This document shows positions 7,214-9,406 of a stretch of DNA of 9,406 nucleotides, in pieces; positions within the stretch are counted from its first letter, which is position 1; every line of letters begins with the position of its first letter. Source of the stretch: Bdellovibrio sp. ZAP7. GTDB taxonomy: Bacteria; Bacteroidota; Bacteroidia; Flavobacteriales; Flavobacteriaceae. A program made the translations under genes and the position numbers. Under the pieces are notes generated by a model. The model saw only the letters and a program-made list of their open reading frames with translations. It had not been told where the DNA came from and did no database searches. The stretch is taken from assembly GCA_943324165.2 (NCBI GenBank), contig CALPKO020000031.1, forward strand, positions 1-9,406, written 5' to 3'.

Positions 7214-7294
7214 GGGGAGATACTCAAGCGGCCAACGAGGGCAGACTGTAAATCTGCTGTGTGAACTTCGCAGGTTCGAATCCTGCTCTCCCCA
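7214..7294 (+). tRNA. tRNA-Tyr (anticodon GTA)
   Basis: The acceptor stem GGGGAGA (7214-7220) pairs with TCTCCCC (7287-7293), with discriminator A at 7294. The D-arm is closed by CTC...GAG. The anticodon stem GCAGA/TCTGC (7241-7245, 7253-7257) encloses CTGTAAA with anticodon GTA at 7248-7250. The T-arm is GCAGG-TTCGAAT-CCTGC (7270-7286). The 12-nt variable region (7258-7269) is of the long, class II type expected for bacterial tRNA-Tyr. CCA is not encoded. It is transcribed from the promoter at 7147-7177. Confidence 0.97.
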
Positions 7295-7425
7295 CAAAAT
7301 TTCAAATAAGAAATTATCCGAAAATTCACTTTCGAGTAATTTTGTTTTGAAAGTTTGAGTACGGCTTCACCTTTCAGGATCACGAAGCGAAGAGTAGAAA
7401 TCCTTCTCGGCTAACCAGTAACATC
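7295..7425 (+). other. tRNA 3' trailer without a recognisable gene
   Basis: Between the tRNA and the terminator I see no second tRNA and no credible reading frame. An imperfect hairpin (AAATTATCCGAAA 7311-7323 with TTTCGAGTAATTT 7330-7342, two internal mismatches) lies 16 bp after the tRNA. The remainder, around GGATCACGAAGCGAAGAGTA, resembles DNA I associate with flavobacterial tRNA surroundings, but no function can be assigned. Confidence 0.5.
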
Positions 7426-7454
7426 AAGCCTTACAGTAATGTAAGGCTTTTTTT
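7426..7454 (+). terminator. Rho-independent terminator of the tRNA-Tyr transcript
   Basis: A perfect 10-bp stem (AAGCCTTACA 7426-7435 with TGTAAGGCTT 7440-7449) closes a GTAA tetraloop, and T continues to 7454. It ends the tRNA-Tyr transcript about 130 bp past the tRNA. Confidence 0.93.
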
Positions 7455-7633
7455 ATGTCTTTAAGCTTTGCTTTAGTGGTTTTTTAAACGTAGTTTGTTA
7501 TGATGCCCTCGGAGCTTGTAAAAATGCTTTCGGATCATGTTAGATGTCTACGTATTGTGTTATTTTGTTTTTTGCTATTGTTTCTGGGCACGGAATGCGC
7601 TATCCTAACGAGAATATTTATTGCAAATCCGAG
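7455..7633. other. Gene-free, repeat-like spacer between the tRNA unit and the YHYH cluster
   Basis: No convincing gene is seen on either strand. The right end holds two related strings, GGAATGCGCTATCC (7595-7608) and AAATCCGAGCTATCGGG (7625-7641), sharing GCTATC in direct orientation. On the minus strand the second reads CCCGATAGCTCGGATTTGC, and the first reads GCGCATTCCGTGCCC when extended to the G-run at 7587. Strings of this CGGATTTGCAA/CCGTGCC type seem to me typical of multi-copy Bacteroidota intergenic repeats. The coding frame of the pseudogene to its right ends exactly where this sequence begins. Confidence 0.45.
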
Positions 7634-7762
7634 CTATCGGGTTTCATGAATACTCAAATTGAATGTTGTTCCATATAGTGCTTCTGGAATTGGAATAGTA
7701 TTGTATTGTGCTGACAAGCAATTTGTTAAAATAAGAACAAGTAGAATTAATTTAGTTTTTAT
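7634..7762 (-). pseudogene. 5' remnant of a secreted protein gene, probably multicopper oxidase
   Basis: Starting at an ATA (7762-7760), the minus strand encodes 42 codons to a TAG at 7636-7634. Residues 1-18 make a good signal peptide (KTKLILLVLILTNCLSA), followed by QYNTIPIPEALYGTTFNLSI. The P-x-x-L-x-GTTFNL pattern is what I recognise from the mature N-terminus of Bacteroidota multicopper oxidases, which have IPxxLSGTxFNL there. No ATG, GTG or TTG exists ahead of the signal peptide in this frame; the ATA occupies the position expected for the start, 15 bp after the stop of the upstream gene. None of the copper-binding His motifs (HWHG, HxH) remain. So it is a start-less, truncated remnant of the third gene of the cluster. 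Alternative: a very short secreted peptide with a non-standard start, which I think unlikely. Confidence 0.65.
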
Positions 7763-7777
7763 CTTTTTGTTTTATAT

Positions 7778-8707
7778 TTAAAATGTAATTATTATTCCAA
7801 GTTTTACTCTAAAACTTGCATCATTTTGATTACCATTCATATTGTTAATAATTGGTATTGAAAAAGTAATTGGTAAACTAAAATTTTTATAAGAAATATT
7901 GGAACCAACGTTTACAAATCCTAAATAATACCCTGAATTTTCATCAATTTCATCTCCTTCTTTTAGATTATCCAACCATTCGCCATTATAACCACCAAAT
8001 AGTGATAAGCCTAAATTAGAACCATTCGCTTTTTCATCTGAATTTGCTGAACAAAATGCACTTTCTTTTATCAGGCGATGTGAAAGTGTAATGTTTTGAA
8101 CTGCTAAACTGGAATAATAATTTCCATCAAACCCTTTATTGGTGTGCTTATACAAAGCATTTCCTTGCAAAGTATAATTATTCCAGTTATTAGAAAAAAC
8201 GACCCCTACCATTGGGTCATAAGAACCTGAACCTATTACAACTGTTGAATTATCAAAATTTGAATCTTTTTGAATACCAGTTGGCAATTCAATTCCAGCT
8301 TGTAATGCAATATTTAAATTCTTTTTAGAAAATATCGAATAAGTTCCTATCAAAATCATATCACCAAAACCTTTGTCGTTTCCGGTATTGGTTGATAAAG
8401 TTACAAACGGTAGCAAAGCTGATACTGTAAACTTATTTGTAATTCCGTAACGAACTCCAAAAGAATTAATTATCATGCTTTTTAGCAATTTTTCATCTTC
8501 TTCAATTGCAGTGCCTTCTTTTATTTTTCGGTAGTCAAAATAAGTTTCTGCAATAAACTGATTCTTTTTTAAGGTAAGTAATCCGTTGTTAAAATCTCCA
8601 TTTGATGATCCAATACTTGCACCCGCACAACATGCGCATTGGCTATAACTATTTATTGTTAAAAATATAGACAAGATGATGTATAACGAAGTTCTTTTAT
8701 TTCTCAT
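7778..8707 (-). CDS. Outer-membrane beta-barrel protein of the MetA/phenol-degradation transporter type with N-terminal CACCAG motif
   Basis: 309 residues from the ATG at 8707. Residues 1-22 form a Sec signal peptide (LYIILSIFLTINSYSQ), and the mature protein begins near Gln23 with Cys24, Cys26 and Cys27 in CACCAGAS. There is no proper lipobox, so these cysteines are free for disulphide or metal binding. The rest is an alternating-residue beta-barrel: FIAETYFDYRKIKEG, FGVRYGITNKFTVSALLPF, ALQAGIELPTG, SYDPMVGVVFSNN, NYTLQGNALYKH and a C-terminal strand ending in Phe (VKLGIIITF). The fold resembles the Phenol_MetA_deg-type family annotated as 'transporter'; the true substrate is unknown. It lies between the YHYH protein gene and the oxidase remnant, suggesting a metal-related envelope role, which is inference. 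The 182-bp gap upstream and a possible terminator there leave open whether it has its own promoter; I saw no consensus one. Confidence 0.72.
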   Translation of the reverse strand: MRNKRTSLYIILSIFLTINSYSQCACCAGASIGSSNGDFNNGLLTLKKNQFIAETYFDYRKIKEGTAIEEDEKLLKSMIINSFGVRYGITNKFTVSALLPFVTLSTNTGNDKGFGDMILIGTYSIFSKKNLNIALQAGIELPTGIQKDSNFDNSTVVIGSGSYDPMVGVVFSNNWNNYTLQGNALYKHTNKGFDGNYYSSLAVQNITLSHRLIKESAFCSANSDEKANGSNLGLSLFGGYNGEWLDNLKEGDEIDENSGYYLGFVNVGSNISYKNFSLPITFSIPIINNMNGNQNDASFRVKLGIIITF

Positions 8708-8857
8708 TTTTCAAATTCTTTATACTATTTATCACTAGAAGTGAATAAAATAAATTGTTTAATGGATTAACTCATTAGATTTTCCGAATTAAAGTTTGCA
8801 TCGTTTTTCCTTTGAAAAAACTTAAAAATTTATAATTTTATATCTCAGTTCAATAAA

Positions 8858-8894
8858 ATTAAGTTGGTTTTAAATTTTAATTATTCAACTTAAT
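8858..8894 (-). terminator. Possible weak terminator of the YHYH-protein gene
   Basis: A 9-bp perfect inverted repeat (ATTAAGTTG 8858-8866 with CAACTTAAT 8886-8894) overlaps the stop codon of the YHYH gene, has a 19-nt AT-rich loop, and is followed on the minus strand by TTTATTG. The long loop and short T-run make it weak; read-through into the barrel gene is plausible. Confidence 0.35.
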
Positions 8895-9406
8895 GAGAAA
8901 CAACAACCTTTTTTATAATTGAATTTTTATTATCTGAAATTTTCACAAAATATACTCCGGAATATACGGTCTCTAAATTCAGATAACACATTGTACTACC
9001 TTGTTTTAAAGTATCTTCTAAAATTAACTTTCCATTTAAATCAAACAATTCTATTTTTAAATCACTAACAGTTGGTGCATAGGATTGAATAACTGCTATG
9101 TCACTAGATGGATTAGGAAATAATGACAAACCAATTTGTTCTAAATTATTATTAGCCACTGATAGAGCTGGTGAGTAAGTAGTTACTGGCTCACTTATAG
9201 TTGCATGTAAAGTAGTTTGGACTGTACCATGATAATATTTTCCTAAAAGATAAGGATATACAGGTTTGTTATTTGCATCGATAGTCGCGAAATAACAATA
9301 GATTCCGTTTGGATATTCAGGAGTTTTACAAAATCTTCCGTTACTTTCATCTAAATCACCTAATCCAGCTACATATTCAAAATCTTCTAAATAAGCACCT
9401 AAAACC
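8890..9406 (-). CDS. YHYH-domain protein with C-terminal T9SS type A sorting domain, N-terminus beyond the right edge
   Basis: The frame is open from the right edge to a TAA at 8892-8890, giving 171 visible residues; the 5' part is outside the window. A GTG at 9159 could be mistaken for a start, but the frame upstream is clearly coding. Visible residues 1-60 hold LGAYLEDFEYVAGLGDLDES, then NGR, then TPEYPNGIYCYFAT, PVYPYLLG and KYYHG. This is the C-terminal part of the YHYH family as I know it (GDLDECNGR...YPNGTY.Y...FPY); here the family's Cys after Glu is Ser. Residues 93-171 are a T9SS type A sorting domain: LSLFPNPSSD, LKIELFDLNGKLILE, SGVYFVKISDNK, IIKKVVVSH. The protein is therefore exported by Sec then T9SS and attached to or released from the cell surface. 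The biochemical role of YHYH proteins is not established. It heads the minus-strand cluster with the CACCAG barrel protein and the oxidase remnant. Confidence 0.8.
   Translation of the reverse strand, partial: VLGAYLEDFEYVAGLGDLDESNGRFCKTPEYPNGIYCYFATIDANNKPVYPYLLGKYYHGTVQTTLHATISEPVTTYSPALSVANNNLEQIGLSLFPNPSSDIAVIQSYAPTVSDLKIELFDLNGKLILEDTLKQGSTMCYLNLETVYSGVYFVKISDNKNSIIKKVVVSH

Noticed and set aside
7132..7383. 83-codon minus-strand frame across the tRNA-Tyr region (GESRIRTCEV, ADLQSALVGRLS)
   Set aside because: It is the antisense translation of the tRNA gene. The ESRIRTCEV...DLQSALVGR pattern is a well-known artefact produced by tRNA genes in databases.
7500..7649. 49-codon plus-strand frame with a hydrophobic stretch (VLFCFLLLFLG) starting MMPSEL
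   Set aside because: It lies after the tRNA terminator with no promoter or ribosome-binding context, overlaps the oxidase remnant antisense, and sits in repeat-like DNA. The hydrophobicity follows from T-rich sequence.
8790..8830. Hairpin GTTTTTTC-AAA-GGAAAAAC on the minus strand between the YHYH and barrel genes
   Set aside because: It is short, built from homopolymer runs with one wobble pair, and has no T-run; likely chance in AT-rich DNA.
8890..9159. 89-codon protein starting at the GTG at 9159 as a complete small gene
   Set aside because: The same frame continues upstream to the window edge with clear YHYH-family sequence, so the GTG is internal and the gene is a partial longer one.

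Overview
The window looks like chromosomal DNA from a Flavobacterium-type member of the Bacteroidota. The evidence is an AT-rich base composition, start sites without Shine-Dalgarno sequences, several promoters of the TTG-N19-TAnnTTTG type, a TonB-dependent receptor paired with a DUF4249 lipoprotein, and a type IX secretion (T9SS) C-terminal sorting domain. Family names are from recognition of the translated sequence; no database search was possible.

Layout. (1) 1-3064, minus strand: a two-gene outer-membrane uptake unit, a TonB-dependent receptor followed 3 bp later by a DUF4249 lipoprotein cut by the left edge. (2) 3135-4460, minus: a monocistronic eukaryote-type NADP isocitrate dehydrogenase with its own -7 element and a strong terminator. 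(3) 4574-5969, minus: trmD then rplS, the conserved end of the rpsP-rimM-trmD-rplS order. Here the two genes are separated by 289 bp holding inverted and tandem copies of a 13-bp repeat and a separate rplS promoter. (4) 5985-7100: a palindromic repeat-like element, then a plus-strand dual-family peptidyl-prolyl isomerase (cyclophilin fused to FKBP). (5) 7147-7454, plus: tRNA-Tyr(GTA) with a textbook promoter, and a terminator about 130 bp downstream of the tRNA. (6) 7455-9406: a gene-poor stretch, then a minus-strand accessory cluster. In transcription order the cluster is a YHYH-family protein with a T9SS sorting domain (cut by the right edge), an outer-membrane beta-barrel protein with an N-terminal CACCAG motif, and a 42-codon remnant of a secreted protein. 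The remnant resembles the start of a multicopper oxidase; its ATG has become ATA and it ends in a repeat-like sequence.

How the parts fit. Housekeeping genes (icd, trmD, rplS, tRNA-Tyr, the PPIase) alternate with envelope functions. The right-hand cluster is the most unusual part. Its composition suggests a copper-related envelope system that has lost its oxidase at this locus, but the copper link is inference from family associations. I found no CRISPR array, complete insertion sequence, phage gene or origin.
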